Of a DNA stretch of 64,000 nucleotides, positions 35,848-45,042 are shown one piece after another. The position numbers and the translations under genes are program-made. The stretch is from NCBI GenBank assembly GCA_025057155.1, contig JANWYD010000002.1, positions 268,500-332,499 on the forward strand, given 5' to 3'. The stretch comes from Chloroflexaceae bacterium. GTDB taxonomy: Bacteria; Chloroflexota; Chloroflexia; Chloroflexales; Chloroflexaceae. The notes beneath the pieces were generated by a model. That model saw only the letters and a list, made by a program, of their open reading frames with translations, did no database searches and had not been told where the DNA came from. How positions within the stretch are numbered: position 1 is the first letter of the stretch; the number at the start of each line of letters is the position of its first letter.

Positions 35848-37173
35848 TTACCTCGCCTCACTTCTCCTGCGGGCCGGCAGCGCACCGATGGCGTGGGCCA
35901 GGATCAGCACCGTTCCGATCAGATGCACCGCCGACGCTGCGATCATCACGATGGCGACCCCGGTCATACCCATCGAGGGGATGAGCCAGACGCTCAGCGC
36001 GGTCAGCACCACAACCTGAACCCCAAACAGCACCACCTGCACGCGTAGGTAGCGCGCGGCCTTCATCCCTTCGCCAATCAGCCAGGAGACGTAACCGATG
36101 GCGGCGGAGACCATGACCCATACGAAGAACCAGGTGTAGGTTGCATACTCGGGCTGATAGATCAGCGTGAGCAGCGGGCGACCGGCGACGAGAGCCACGA
36201 CGACTCCGCCCGCGCCAAGCGCCAGGCCAATGGCCCCCATCTGCAACAGCAGGCGCGAGAAGGCCTGACGGTCGCCCGTGGCGTAGTGCCGCGACAGGCG
36301 TGGCAGGGCCGACTGCCCCAGGGCGCTCACGACGGTCATCCCGGCCACCTGCAAATAGGTGAGGGCGGCGAAGATACCGAGGGTGTATTCGCCCAGGTAG
36401 TGCCCGACGAAGAAGCGCGGCAGGCTGGTGACGAGAGAGATCAGCAACATGGAGATGCCCAGCGGCAGGGCCAGCCATGTCAGTGCCAGCAGGGTGCGCG
36501 GGCGCCAGCGGGGGCGCAGGCTGCGCGCCAGTTGCACGGGACTGGAGGCGCCGGGTGTCGGGCCCTGAATGAGCATGACGCTGCGGAGGTCGTACAGCAG
36601 CACCACCCCGATCCCGGCGAAGGCCAGGCCCATTACTCCCCAGAAGACGCTGCCGGTGAGGTAAACCAGGAGGCCCAGGGCTGCCAGGGAGAGCAGGCCC
36701 CTGAGGATCATTGACCGGGCGACGCGATCCATGCGTTCGTGATGCTGGAGCATGCCGAAAATGACGTCGCTGATGGCCTCAACCGCCTTGAACAGGCCAA
36801 AGGCCACGACGACCAGGGCGGTTTCCACCGGGTAGCGCAGGGCCAGAACGATCCCGCCGATGATGAGCATCGCCAGAGCGACGGTGATGAGGCGCAGGCC
36901 GAAGTAGTCGGCGAATGCGTATTCCTCCCGCGCGTCGGTCGCCTGGACATCACGCAGTTGAAGGTTGGTCAGCATCAGCACCGGTACGGCGATGGCGGAA
37001 CCGAGCGCGAACTGGCCAACCATCTCCGGGGTGCCGAGCTTTGCCAGCACGATCAGCATGCCCCATTGGCACGCGGCAAAGATGACGTTGCCCAGGAAGG
37101 TCCACGAGAAATTGGCGCGCAGCGAGAGGCGCGATGGGGTGCCTGCCACGGATGGTTTCAAGCTTTCTGCCAT
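35848..37173 (-). CDS. Polysaccharide flippase (Wzx-like, MOP superfamily)
   Basis: 441 residues with about 12-14 membrane helices. Begins with a short polar N-terminus and NFSWTFLGNVIFAACQWGMLIVLAKLGTPEMVGQFALG, the usual first two helices of RfbX/Wzx proteins. Exports undecaprenyl-linked repeat units. It lies between the polymerase and the BY-kinase gene (166-base spacer upstream). Confidence 0.9.
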   Translation of the reverse strand: MAESLKPSVAGTPSRLSLRANFSWTFLGNVIFAACQWGMLIVLAKLGTPEMVGQFALGSAIAVPVLMLTNLQLRDVQATDAREEYAFADYFGLRLITVALAMLIIGGIVLALRYPVETALVVVAFGLFKAVEAISDVIFGMLQHHERMDRVARSMILRGLLSLAALGLLVYLTGSVFWGVMGLAFAGIGVVLLYDLRSVMLIQGPTPGASSPVQLARSLRPRWRPRTLLALTWLALPLGISMLLISLVTSLPRFFVGHYLGEYTLGIFAALTYLQVAGMTVVSALGQSALPRLSRHYATGDRQAFSRLLLQMGAIGLALGAGGVVVALVAGRPLLTLIYQPEYATYTWFFVWVMVSAAIGYVSWLIGEGMKAARYLRVQVVLFGVQVVVLTALSVWLIPSMGMTGVAIVMIAASAVHLIGTVLILAHAIGALPARRRSEAR

Positions 37174-37339
37174 GTTCCTGCCGCTGATATCGTGTTTTCT
37201 AGTCTCTTCTGGGCGGCGTCATCCAGGCCGGGATGAAACTGCTGCGTCCAGGCTGGCGCGGACTGCGACAATCGAAGTGAACGCGTCTTGATCTCAGGGG
37301 CGCCGGCCGGCCTTCCGAACGACCCGCGGCGCCCGTTGA

Positions 37340-38767
37340 TCACTCGGCGATAGCGGGATAGCCGGAAGTAGATGTCGTGCCGCCGGGCTCATCACGGCTA
37401 GCGGTGACGGTCTGGGGAGAACGGGCCGGGACGGCGGAGGGGCGGGACGACCTGGTCTGGTAGTAGCGCCTGTGCTCCCCTTTATGCGCGTTCAACACCA
37501 CACCGAGAGGTTCGATCTCGAACTGGGCAAGTTGATCGAGGGCGCTGACGAGCGCGTCGCTACGCAGGCGCCCGGAACGCACCACCAGCACGGTGGCGTC
37601 GCAGAGACGGGCCAGGGTAATAGGATCGGCCACTGCCAGGAGGGCAGGGCTGTCGAAGAGCACAATATCGGCGTGTCGCTTCAGTCGCTCGACAAGGCTG
37701 GCCATCTGGGACGAGCCGATCACCTCGGCCGGATTTGCCGGCAGTGGACCACTGGGCAGCAGATCGAGGTTGGTGACGCCAGTGGGCGTGAGATGGCTGG
37801 CCAGGCTGGCGGCGTCACTATAAAGCGCTGTGGTGACGCCGCGTGTATTCGGCTGCTGAAAGATCGTGTGCAGGGTAGGCTTGCGCAGGTCCGTATCCAC
37901 CAGGATCACGCGCTTGCCAGACTCGGCCAGCACGACAGCCAGGTTGGCCAGGGTGGTGCTCTTGCCTTCGCCGTCGGCGGCGCTGGTCACCAGCAGGGTG
38001 TGGATGGGTCGCTGTTTCGCCGCATGCTCGATGTGCACGCGCAGACGGCGATAGGTCTCGGCGACCGGCGAAAGAGCGTCGCGCAGCACCACCGGCTTGT
38101 CTGGACCGGCGGCCTGGGGCGGGACGGTGACCAGGGTTCTGGCGCCAGTGAGGCGGGTGATTTGATTGGCGGAGCGCACGCGGTCGTCAAAATACTCGCG
38201 CAGCAGGATGCCGCCAGCGGCGAGCATCGCGCCGACAACCATAAACACGGCGACGTTGAGGGGGATGCGCGGGCTGGCCGGGCGCGTTGCTGGCAGGGCG
38301 GGTTCAACGACATACAGGTTATAGCGGCTGAAGGTTACATCGTTGCCAAGCAGCTCGCGCCCTTGTTGAGCCACCAGATTGACGATTTCGTTGGCGATAG
38401 CGGCTGCCCGTTCGGGATCGGAGTCGCGAACAGTCAACACAATCAACGGAGTATTGCGGGTGAGCGAAACGCGCACGCGCCGTTCAAGCGCTTCGGGCGT
38501 CGTATTGAGCTGCAATCTGGCGATAACGCTCTCCAGGACGGGGCGCTTGCGCAACAGTTCCATGTAGGTGGCGATGGGGCGTTCGTTCACACCCCAGATC
38601 TCGCTGTCGGGTGCGCTTCGACGAGTAACCGTAACGGTCGTCCGTGACTCGTAGGTCGGAGTGATTTGCAGGCTCACTACATAGGCCAGCGCGCCGCTGA
38701 GCAGTGAAATCAGGGCAATCAGCCACGCCCAGCGCCAGAGCAGATTTGCAAACGCCTTGAATTCCAT
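37340..38767 (-). CDS. Wzz chain-length domain fused to BY-type tyrosine kinase
   Basis: Controls EPS chain length and polymerisation. 475 residues: N-terminal Wzz domain flanked by helices at ~14-33 and ~170-190, with the Pro-rich PALPATRPASPRIPLNVAV. The cytoplasmic kinase domain has Walker A (SAADGEGKST, 262-271), Walker A' (VILVDTDLRKP, ~288-297) and Walker B (IVLFDSPALL, Asp372). The C-terminal Tyr cluster is sparse (YY near the end plus one Tyr before AIAE), fewer than in classic Wzc/CapB proteins. First gene of the minus-strand EPS run, after a 762-base gap, so the operon promoter is expected upstream. Confidence 0.92.
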   Translation of the reverse strand: MEFKAFANLLWRWAWLIALISLLSGALAYVVSLQITPTYESRTTVTVTRRSAPDSEIWGVNERPIATYMELLRKRPVLESVIARLQLNTTPEALERRVRVSLTRNTPLIVLTVRDSDPERAAAIANEIVNLVAQQGRELLGNDVTFSRYNLYVVEPALPATRPASPRIPLNVAVFMVVGAMLAAGGILLREYFDDRVRSANQITRLTGARTLVTVPPQAAGPDKPVVLRDALSPVAETYRRLRVHIEHAAKQRPIHTLLVTSAADGEGKSTTLANLAVVLAESGKRVILVDTDLRKPTLHTIFQQPNTRGVTTALYSDAASLASHLTPTGVTNLDLLPSGPLPANPAEVIGSSQMASLVERLKRHADIVLFDSPALLAVADPITLARLCDATVLVVRSGRLRSDALVSALDQLAQFEIEPLGVVLNAHKGEHRRYYQTRSSRPSAVPARSPQTVTASRDEPGGTTSTSGYPAIAE

Positions 38768-39529
38768 GTGCTTTCCTCCATTGAGGTGGTTGCGGCTCTT
38801 CCATCCTGGCCTATGTGATCCGTTGACGTTGCCCAGGGAAGTACAGGCCTCAGAAGTTCAGCGAATGAACGGTTTTCACAGTAGCGGCGTTGGATGCTTT
38901 CCTGCGCAATAATCGCTCTGCATTTCAATAATATTAGAGATTTAATGGCGAATGTCTTTTTGGCAAGCGAATTGCAACGCTGCCAGACGGTGGCGAAGAC
39001 GCCGCGGGATTGTCTGGAGCGCGTGCAGCCTCTGGCATGTGTAGATCGCATCAGCGCATTTCGAGTGCGGCGTTTCTTTTTGTCTTTCTAAAGAGGAGCG
39101 CTGTCACTCGCGAGGCGCTGAAGCCCGGCTGGATGTTATTCGAGAATGTGAGCTGCAACCTGCTTGCGCGCTAGCAAGTATAGCAATTTGAGCGTACTAC
39201 ATCAAGAAATAGGGATTTGAAAACATTCATATTGACATGATTGTTAGGTTTCGGTTGTCTTTTTGTTTATTTTCGGCCTGACTACGGCGCTGCTATGCCT
39301 GGCGATATGACGGTTTATTCATCAATTGTCTGTGTTGTGCGAAACCTCCAGGAGGACGCACAGGTTTCTCGGAGGTGCAGCCCTCTCAAACCAGCGCAGG
39401 CGCGGGTGTGTCCCGGAGAGTTCCAGGAACCTTCCAGGCGTTCTCCACCGAAATCTCCATACCTGGTTGCTACAGTGAAGGTGTGATAAGCGCCGCGCAG
39501 GAGCGGAAAGCAAGCACAGGAGGATAACG
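38768..39529. other. 762-base intergenic region between the divergent BY-kinase and secreted-protein genes
   Basis: Less GC-rich than the genes, especially 38880-38960 and 39170-39270. It should hold the EPS operon promoter on the minus strand and a promoter for the gene at 39530. I see an isolated TTGACA at 39232-39237 (+) but no good -10 at 16-18 bases, so I do not call a promoter. No coding frame here is convincing. Confidence 0.5.
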
Positions 39530-40063
39530 ATGCAACGCCTGATAATGTTCATGACGATGGGCATTCTGGCGGCCGCGCTGGCGCTCGGCGCGCCGGCGGG
39601 GGCCTTCGCCCAGGGGCCTGCTGGCCGCGCGCAGTGGATCCGCGCCCGTCTGGGCGGCCCGGAGCAGTCGCTGGTCGGGACGGCGGCGGCACAGCCTGGG
39701 GTGAGCCGGGTGGAGTTGCTGGCGCAGTTGCGGAGCGCGATGACGCTCGCCGAGGCGCTCAGGGCCGGGGGTGTTGATGTCGCCTCGTTCGCAGACAGCT
39801 TTATCGCTTCGCGCGCCGAGCGTCTCAGCGCGGCGGTTGCTGCCGGCGCCCTGACCCGCGCCGAAGCCGACGCGCGTCTGGACGCGCTGCGGGCCAATGT
39901 GACCGCACGGCTCGAACGGCCCGTTCAGCGTGGTTGGTCCCGCCGGTCAGGGCGCGCGCACCGCGAGGGACTTCGTGGACGCCGACGGGGACGGGGTCTG
40001 CGACAATATGCCCGCGGGCGGCCGTCAGGCCCGCGGGGGGCCCGGCGCGGCCCGCGCCGGTAG
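39530..40063 (+). CDS. Small secreted protein, probably frameshifted near its C-terminus
   Basis: 177 residues as read. A Sec signal peptide ends at AGAFAQ (~28). The mature part is Ala/Arg-rich helical (SRVELLAQLRSAMTLAEALRAGGVDVASFADSFIASRAERL... GALTRAEADARLDALRANVTARLERPV). From ~39920 this frame becomes an Arg-rich string. The +1-shifted frame there instead reads ARDFVDADGDGVCDN, a Ca-binding-type D-rich ending I would expect for such proteins. A frameshift, or a pair of them, around 39915-39945 is likely. Function unknown. Confidence 0.6.
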   Translation: MQRLIMFMTMGILAAALALGAPAGAFAQGPAGRAQWIRARLGGPEQSLVGTAAAQPGVSRVELLAQLRSAMTLAEALRAGGVDVASFADSFIASRAERLSAAVAAGALTRAEADARLDALRANVTARLERPVQRGWSRRSGRAHREGLRGRRRGRGLRQYARGRPSGPRGARRGPRR

Positions 40064-40136
40064 CCCGATGTTCACAACGGCGGGCGAGGTGTTTACCCTC
40101 GCTCGCCGTCTGATTGTTTACGATAAGACAAGGGTT

Positions 40137-40215
40137 TTAGAGCGCCGACGATCAGTGAGGAGACTGAGCCACTGAGGACACGGAGGGGGGCCGGCGTTTC
40201 GAGAAACGCTCTAGG
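40137..40215 (+). repeat. Dispersed repeat, GAGGAC family, short copy 3
   Basis: Begins TAGAGCGCCGACGAT, contains CCACTGAGGACAC and ends TTTCGAGAAACGCTCTA. It has the same ends as the copy at 26715-26822 but a shorter middle. It directly abuts the decayed kinase gene and may mark the site of its 5' truncation. Confidence 0.5.
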
Positions 40216-40217
40216 AG

Positions 40218-40803
40218 GTGTACTCTCTGATCCGGGACGAAGTGGCGCGGATCTACGAGGCCAGTCTGGGCCTGAGCCGATTGGTGGACGATCTGCGGAT
40301 GCTCTCGCTGGCCGAGGCGGGGCGGCTGGATCTGCAGTGCAGCCTGTGGCGGTGGGGCCGCTGCTGGCGCGCGAGGCGGCGCTCTTCGCCGACCTGGCCG
40401 CCGGGCAGGGAGTGCATCTGCACGTCGAAACCCCCGGCGACCTCCTCGAAGCCCTGGCCGACCCGGAGCGCCTGGCGCAGGTGCTGCACAATCTGTTGAG
40501 CAACGCTCTGCGCCATATCCCTGCCGGCGGCCGGATCATCCTGCGGGCGCGGGCGGCAACAGCAATGAATGGATCGTTACAGGTGGAGGTGGAAGACACT
40601 GGCGCGGGCATCGCTCCCGATGATCTGCCTCATGTGTTTGAGCGTTTTTACGGCCGACCGGGGCCGTTCGCGGGAGCGCGGCGGCAGCGGGCTGGGGTTG
40701 ACGATCGCCCGTGAGTTAGTACGTCTCCGGGGGGCGCGATGGGGGTTGAGAGCGCGTCGGGCCAGAGCGCCCGCTTCTGATTCACCTTGCCGAGGGCGCG
40801 GAA
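40218..40803 (+). pseudogene. Decayed sensor histidine kinase (C-terminal remnant)
   Basis: Kinase pieces occur in order but in changing frames. First comes the end of the dimerisation helix (LSRLVDDLRMLSLAEAGRLDLQ, ~40270-40337). Next are the ATPase N-box (HNLLSNALRHIP), G1 (DTGAGIAPDDLPHVFERFY) at 40337-40660, in another frame. The G2 box (RGGSGLGLTIARELVRLRG, ~40675-40735) is back in the first frame. The last piece MGVESASGQSARF is followed by a stop codon where FWFTLP is normally read. The sensor, HAMP and His-box are missing. At least three frameshifts plus a nonsense codon mean it is not functional. Confidence 0.82.
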
Positions 40804-40912
40804 TGCCGAAGCGGGTTGTAATACGCCAGGGGCGACAGGCATCTAAAAGATGTTTTATGAGGGCGCTGACCGGAATGCTTGATCCACGCACGTTGCAGAG
40901 AAAGGTGCTGCT

Positions 40913-41335
40913 ATGCGCGCAATATTTCGTCTGGTTCTGCTGGCGCTGGCGGCGCTGACGCTGGCCGCCTGCGGTATGGCGACGCGCCCGGCGGGGCCCG
41001 TAATGGCGCCGGCAGGCTACGCCAACATCTCCGTCGCCGAACTAAAGGCCCGTCTCGACGCCCGCGAGCCGCTCATCCTGCTGGACGTGCGCTCGCCGGA
41101 GGAGTACGCTCAGGACGGGCATGTGGCCGGAGCGGTGCTCATTCCCCTCCCTGAACTGGCGCGGCGCATAGGGGAGCTTGATCGCCAGCGCCCGATTGTC
41201 TGCATCTGCCGATCAGGTAACCGCAGCCGTACCGCCTGTGAGCAACTGGCGCTGGCTGGCTTTACCCGACTAGCGAATGTCGAAGGCGGAATGCGCGCCT
41301 GGGCTGCGGCCGGGTACGCGATTGAGCGACCGTGA
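40913..41335 (+). CDS. Rhodanese-domain lipoprotein
   Basis: 140 residues. Lipobox LAAC with Cys20, then one rhodanese domain: ISVAELKARLDAREPLILLDVRSPEEYAQDGHVAGAVLIP and the active-site loop C99-R-S-G-N-R (IVCICRSGNRSRTA), with an extra Cys97. The loop length is that of sulfurtransferases. It probably handles sulfane sulfur at the outer face of the membrane. Nine bases before the CoADR-like gene and very likely in one operon with it. Confidence 0.9.
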   Translation: MRAIFRLVLLALAALTLAACGMATRPAGPVMAPAGYANISVAELKARLDAREPLILLDVRSPEEYAQDGHVAGAVLIPLPELARRIGELDRQRPIVCICRSGNRSRTACEQLALAGFTRLANVEGGMRAWAAAGYAIERP

Positions 41336-41344
41336 GGGATGCAT

Positions 41345-42691
41345 ATGGCAAAACGAGTAATCATTGTCGGGGGAGTGGCGGCGGGGATGAGTGCGGCGGC
41401 GAAGGCGCGACGCAGCGATCCCGGTCTGGAAATCGTGGCCTATGAGCGTTCGGGGTACGTGAGCTATGGCTCTTGCGGCTTCCCCTACGCGATCAAGGGC
41501 GAGATCCCCCGGGTCGAGGACGTGGTGGTGCGCACGCCGGAACGCTTTGCGCAGCAGGGCATCACCGCCCTGGTGCGCCACGAGGTGCTGGAGATCGATC
41601 CAGCGGGCGGGACGGTGCTGGTACGCAATCTGAACAACGGGACAGAGTTCCGGGATCGCTGGGACGCCCTGGTGCTGACGACTGGCGGCGTGGCGAGCCG
41701 TCCGCCTTTTCCGGGTGTGAACCTGCCAGGCATTTTCACCCTGCGCACGGTCGAAGACGCGCTGGCGATCCAGCAGTGGATCCGCGAGCATCGTCCCGCG
41801 CGCGGGGTGATTATCGGCGGGGGGTACATCGGGCTGGAGATGGCCGAGGCCCTCGCGGCCCATGGCATTCGGCTTGCGCTGGTGGAACGGTTGCCGCAGG
41901 TGTTGCCGAACCTGGATCCTGAGATGGCCGGCCATGTGCAGGCCGAGCTGGCGCGGCAGGGCGTGGAGGTGCGCCTGGATCAGCCGGTTGAAGGTTTCGG
42001 CGGCGATGAACGGATACGCGAGGTGGTAGCCGGAGGACAGCGCATCCCCGCCGATATCGTGATCCTGGCCGTGGGAGTCAGGCCGAATGTAGAACTGGCC
42101 CGCGCCGCGGGCATCGCCCTGGGGCCGACCGGGGCAGTGGCGGTGGACGATCACCAGCGGACGAACCTGCCCGGCATCTGGGCGGCGGGCGACGTGGCCG
42201 AGGCCCTGCACCGCGTCACGGGCAAGCCGGCCTGGGTGCCGCTGGGCACCACAGCCAACAAGCAGGGCCGCGTGGCCGGTGAAAACGTCGCCGGTGGCGA
42301 CGCGCGCTTCCCAGGGATTGTTGGCACCGCGGTGGTGAAGGTTTTTGACCTGGAAGCGGCGAGCAGCGGCCTGTCCGAAGCCAGGGCGCGGGTTGGCGGT
42401 TACGAGGTCGAGACGGTCAGCGCCACGGCGAACTCGCGGGCGCACTACATGCCGGGACACCAGCCCATCCACGTGAAGCTGGTCTACGAGAGCGGTTCGC
42501 GCCGGCTGCTTGGCGGCCAACTGGTAGGCGCCGAGGGGGTCGCAAAGCGGATTGACATTATCGCCGCGGCGCTGCACCAGGGCTGGACGGTGGACGAACT
42601 GGCCGAGTTGGATTTGAGCTACGCCCCGCCCTTCGCGCCGGTGTGGGACCCGATCCTGGTGGCGGCCAATCTGGCGCGTCGCGAGGGGTGA
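41345..42691 (+). CDS. FAD-dependent CoA-disulfide reductase-like oxidoreductase
   Basis: 448 residues from the second ATG (41345), which has TGAGGG at a better distance than 41339. FAD motif VIIVGGVAAGMSAA, single redox Cys44 in GYVSYGSCGFPYAI, NAD(P) motif GVIIGGGYIGLEMAEAL, and GIWAAGDVAE. A single active-site Cys instead of CxxC is the signature of CoA-disulfide/persulfide reductases and NADH oxidases of this group. Next to a rhodanese it suggests reduction of CoA- or protein-persulfides. No C-terminal rhodanese domain is fused; a separate rhodanese gene precedes it. Confidence 0.9.
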   Translation: MAKRVIIVGGVAAGMSAAAKARRSDPGLEIVAYERSGYVSYGSCGFPYAIKGEIPRVEDVVVRTPERFAQQGITALVRHEVLEIDPAGGTVLVRNLNNGTEFRDRWDALVLTTGGVASRPPFPGVNLPGIFTLRTVEDALAIQQWIREHRPARGVIIGGGYIGLEMAEALAAHGIRLALVERLPQVLPNLDPEMAGHVQAELARQGVEVRLDQPVEGFGGDERIREVVAGGQRIPADIVILAVGVRPNVELARAAGIALGPTGAVAVDDHQRTNLPGIWAAGDVAEALHRVTGKPAWVPLGTTANKQGRVAGENVAGGDARFPGIVGTAVVKVFDLEAASSGLSEARARVGGYEVETVSATANSRAHYMPGHQPIHVKLVYESGSRRLLGGQLVGAEGVAKRIDIIAAALHQGWTVDELAELDLSYAPPFAPVWDPILVAANLARREG

Positions 42692-42696
42692 GACCT

Positions 42697-42809
42697 GGGA
42701 TTTGGGATTTGGGATTTGGGATTTGGGATTTGGGATTTGGGATTTGGCGCCGACCGCGTCAGGACGCGGCGTGTCAGATCCAAAATCCAAAATCCCAAAT
42801 CCAAAATGG
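42697..42809. repeat. Seven tandem GGGATTT units with inverted remnant
   Basis: Seven exact GGGATTT copies (42697-42745) are followed, after about 34 bases, by CCAAAATCC/CAAATCC units (42780-42809) that read as the same heptamer on the other strand. The two arms could fold into a long imperfect hairpin exactly between the stops of the convergent CoADR-like and SQR genes. Confidence 0.8.
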
Positions 42810-42811
42810 CA

Positions 42812-44002
42812 TTACATCCGCCCGCGCAGCATGCCGTTCCAGTACATCGCCGGGAGGCCGTAGGCTTTCAGGGCGTACATGCTGTAGCGCTCCTGGGCCT
42901 GGTCGAAGGGGAAGGTCTCCTTCGGCTCGAGGGCGTAGTCGAACTCCGCCAGAATCAGGCGCCCGTAGCCGGTCACCAATGGGCAGGAGGTGTAGCCGTC
43001 GTAGACGGCGGTCATCGGCTGCCCGGCGATCAGGGCGCGCAGGTTCTCGACCACCACCGGGGCCTGTTTGCGAATCGCTGCGCCGGTCTTTGAGGTGGGC
43101 AGGTTGGCGCAGTCGCCGAGGCTGAAGACGTTGGCGTAGCGCTGGTGCTGCAGGGTGTACTGGTTCACGTCCACCCAGCCGGTTTCGTGGGCCAGGGGGC
43201 TGGCCTTAATCACATCGGGCGCGCTCATCGGCGGCGTGACGTGCAGCATGTCGAAGTGAACGGTGACGGGTTCGCCGGTGGCCAGGTTGTGGAAAATCGC
43301 CTCGCGGGCCTCGCCGCGCACCTCGACGAGTTCGTGCTGAAAGTGCAATGCGATGTCTTTGCGAGCGACCACCTGTAGCAGGGCATCGGCATACTTCTTG
43401 ACGCTGAAGATCGAGGTCCCGGCGTGGTAGAACTGCACCGTGCTGCGCTCGCGCACCCCGGAGCGGCGGAAGTAGTCGTCAGCCAGGTAGGCGATCTTCT
43501 GCGGCGCGCCGCCGCATTTCACCGGCGTGCCGGGCTGGGTGAAGACCGCGTTGCCGCCGCGGAAGGTGCGGATGCTCTGCCAGGTGCACTCCACGGTGTC
43601 GTATGAGTAGTTGGAGCAGACGTTGTGCTTGCCCAGGCTCTCCTTCAGGCCCTTGATCTTGTCCCAATCAATTTGAATGCCGAGCGCCACTACGAGGTAA
43701 TCGTAGGTGATGCTGGCGCCGTTGCTCAGGGTCAGCCGGTTGGCGTCGGGATCGAAGCTGGCGACGCTGGTCTGGAGCCAGGTCACACCGCGCGGGATGT
43801 AGTCGGCCTGGTCGCGCACTGACTGCTCGCGGGGGAACACCCCGCCGCCGACGAGGGTCCAGAGGGGCTGGTAGTAGTGGCGCGTGGAAGGCTCAATCAG
43901 GGCCACCTGGGGCGGCGAGGGCAATTCCATCAACTGGGCGGCCACCATGATGCCGGCGGTGCCGCCGCCAGCAATGACGACCTGGTAGTGGGTAGTGGAC
44001 AT
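42812..44002 (-). CDS. sqr: Sulfide:quinone oxidoreductase (type II-like SQR)
   Basis: Oxidises sulfide to sulfane sulfur and reduces quinone at the membrane. 396 residues. FAD motif [17 protein letters not shown], the [13 protein letters not shown] stretch typical of SQR, catalytic Cys163 in [11 protein letters not shown] and Cys340 in [11 protein letters not shown], with [26 protein letters not shown] for FAD/quinone. Cys129 and Cys139 ([15 protein letters not shown]) are further candidates. C-terminal amphipathic helix [16 protein letters not shown] for membrane contact. Downstream of DUF1641 on the same strand, with a repeat element between them. Confidence 0.93.
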   Translation of the reverse strand: MSTTHYQVVIAGGGTAGIMVAAQLMELPSPPQVALIEPSTRHYYQPLWTLVGGGVFPREQSVRDQADYIPRGVTWLQTSVASFDPDANRLTLSNGASITYDYLVVALGIQIDWDKIKGLKESLGKHNVCSNYSYDTVECTWQSIRTFRGGNAVFTQPGTPVKCGGAPQKIAYLADDYFRRSGVRERSTVQFYHAGTSIFSVKKYADALLQVVARKDIALHFQHELVEVRGEAREAIFHNLATGEPVTVHFDMLHVTPPMSAPDVIKASPLAHETGWVDVNQYTLQHQRYANVFSLGDCANLPTSKTGAAIRKQAPVVVENLRALIAGQPMTAVYDGYTSCPLVTGYGRLILAEFDYALEPKETFPFDQAQERYSMYALKAYGLPAMYWNGMLRGRM

Positions 44003-44023
44003 GGCGGGTTCTCCTCCTGATTA

Positions 44024-44160
44024 GTACTCTGTGAACGAAGTTTTTCGGTAACTCCGCCCCCTCCCCAACCCTCCTCTGCTGGGGGAGGGAGTCCGGCTCC
44101 TCCCCCCGTTGGGGGGAGGCTGGGAGGGGGGCGGGAATGCCAGGAAACTTTTCACAGACT
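44024..44160 (-). repeat. MITE-like palindromic element, copy A
   Basis: About 137 bases. Ends CTGTGAA...TTCACAG are inverted repeats; the centre is two GC-rich palindromes (CCTCCCC.../...GGGGAGG). Nearly identical to copy B at 51131-51267. It sits 22 bases upstream of the SQR start, inside the DUF1641-SQR transcription unit. The strand given is arbitrary. Confidence 0.75.
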
Positions 44161-44252
44161 CATTAGCTATCTGTGGGGCTGCGTCGCGCGCCACAGGGTT
44201 AAGCAAGGTTTTTTTTCAGAAGGGCTTTTCGCCCTCCCGGCTCCTCCCTTTT

Positions 44253-44963
44253 TCAGCCGTTTGTCGTTTCGGCAGGCGCGGCGGGCAGATTCTGACCGAA
44301 GCGGGCGGCGAAGCCCAGGGCGAACCCCAGGGAACGCTGGATGTCACGGTCGAACAGCGACCGCAGCAGGGTGAACGGCCCGGCGCGGCGCGGTTCGCGC
44401 TGCGTCTTGACGAGGGCGTCGGCGGCGGCGCCGATGACCTGCAGCGTTCGGGGGTCAATGACGCCGGAGTCGAGCAGGGCGCGCACCTCATCGGAGTGCA
44501 GCAGGGTAACGAAGTTGCGAAAGGCGACCAGACCCTCCTTCGCGGTCTCCTCCAGATTGACGCCCTGGCGGCCAATGGCGGCGTAGAGTTCGTCAATCAT
44601 ATCGACGGTCATGGCCATAAATCCGGGCGCCTGGCGGGTCACCTGGTCGAGGACGCGGAGTTGCTCGGCCAGCCCGGCGATTGCGCGCAGGTTTTCGGGG
44701 GTGGTGAGCCGCTCCAGGGCGATCAGGCCCAGCTTCAGGCGCTCGTCAACGTCCACGCCGGCCCGGGCCCCGTCGCGGTAAAGGCTATCGAGGGTATCGG
44801 TCGCCACCGCCAGGGCCATCGGGGCCTGGTCGGCGAGGGCCTCGACGCGGGCCAGTTTCTGTTCGATGCGCTCCAGGCGCTCGAGGAGGGCGTTCATTAC
44901 ACTGGCGAGTTCGGCGGGCGCCGGTTCGACGACGGTTGCCCCATTCGAATATATGTGTGTCAT
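44253..44963 (-). CDS. DUF1641 protein associated with SQR
   Basis: 236 residues from the ATG at 44963, soluble and helical. Family features: an N-terminal coiled-coil-like segment (ASVMNALLERLERIEQKLARVEALADQ), then two long helical blocks ending GPFTLLRSLFDRDIQRSLGFALGFAARFGQNL. DUF1641 genes are frequently next to sqr or formate-dehydrogenase-related genes and are assumed to be accessory factors. Here it precedes sqr on the same strand, which supports that. Confidence 0.88.
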   Translation of the reverse strand: MTHIYSNGATVVEPAPAELASVMNALLERLERIEQKLARVEALADQAPMALAVATDTLDSLYRDGARAGVDVDERLKLGLIALERLTTPENLRAIAGLAEQLRVLDQVTRQAPGFMAMTVDMIDELYAAIGRQGVNLEETAKEGLVAFRNFVTLLHSDEVRALLDSGVIDPRTLQVIGAAADALVKTQREPRRAGPFTLLRSLFDRDIQRSLGFALGFAARFGQNLPAAPAETTNG

Positions 44964-45042
44964 AGCATGCCCCAATACCTTATTCAAGGAGAGCGACCCG
45001 CAGCAGTGGAGCGGGCCGGGCCGCGGGCCACTGCTCCACCCT

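Noticed and set aside
39232..39260. TTGACA at 39232 as the promoter of the secreted-protein gene
   Set aside because: No acceptable -10 hexamer at 16-18 bases (TTGTCT only).
42697..42745. GGGATTT array as a CRISPR-like repeat
   Set aside because: Uninterrupted heptamers without spacers and no cas genes; a simple tandem repeat.
41270..42790. 506-codon minus-strand frame opposite the CoADR-like gene
   Set aside because: Shadow; it also runs into the GGGATTT repeat, giving a low-complexity N-terminus.
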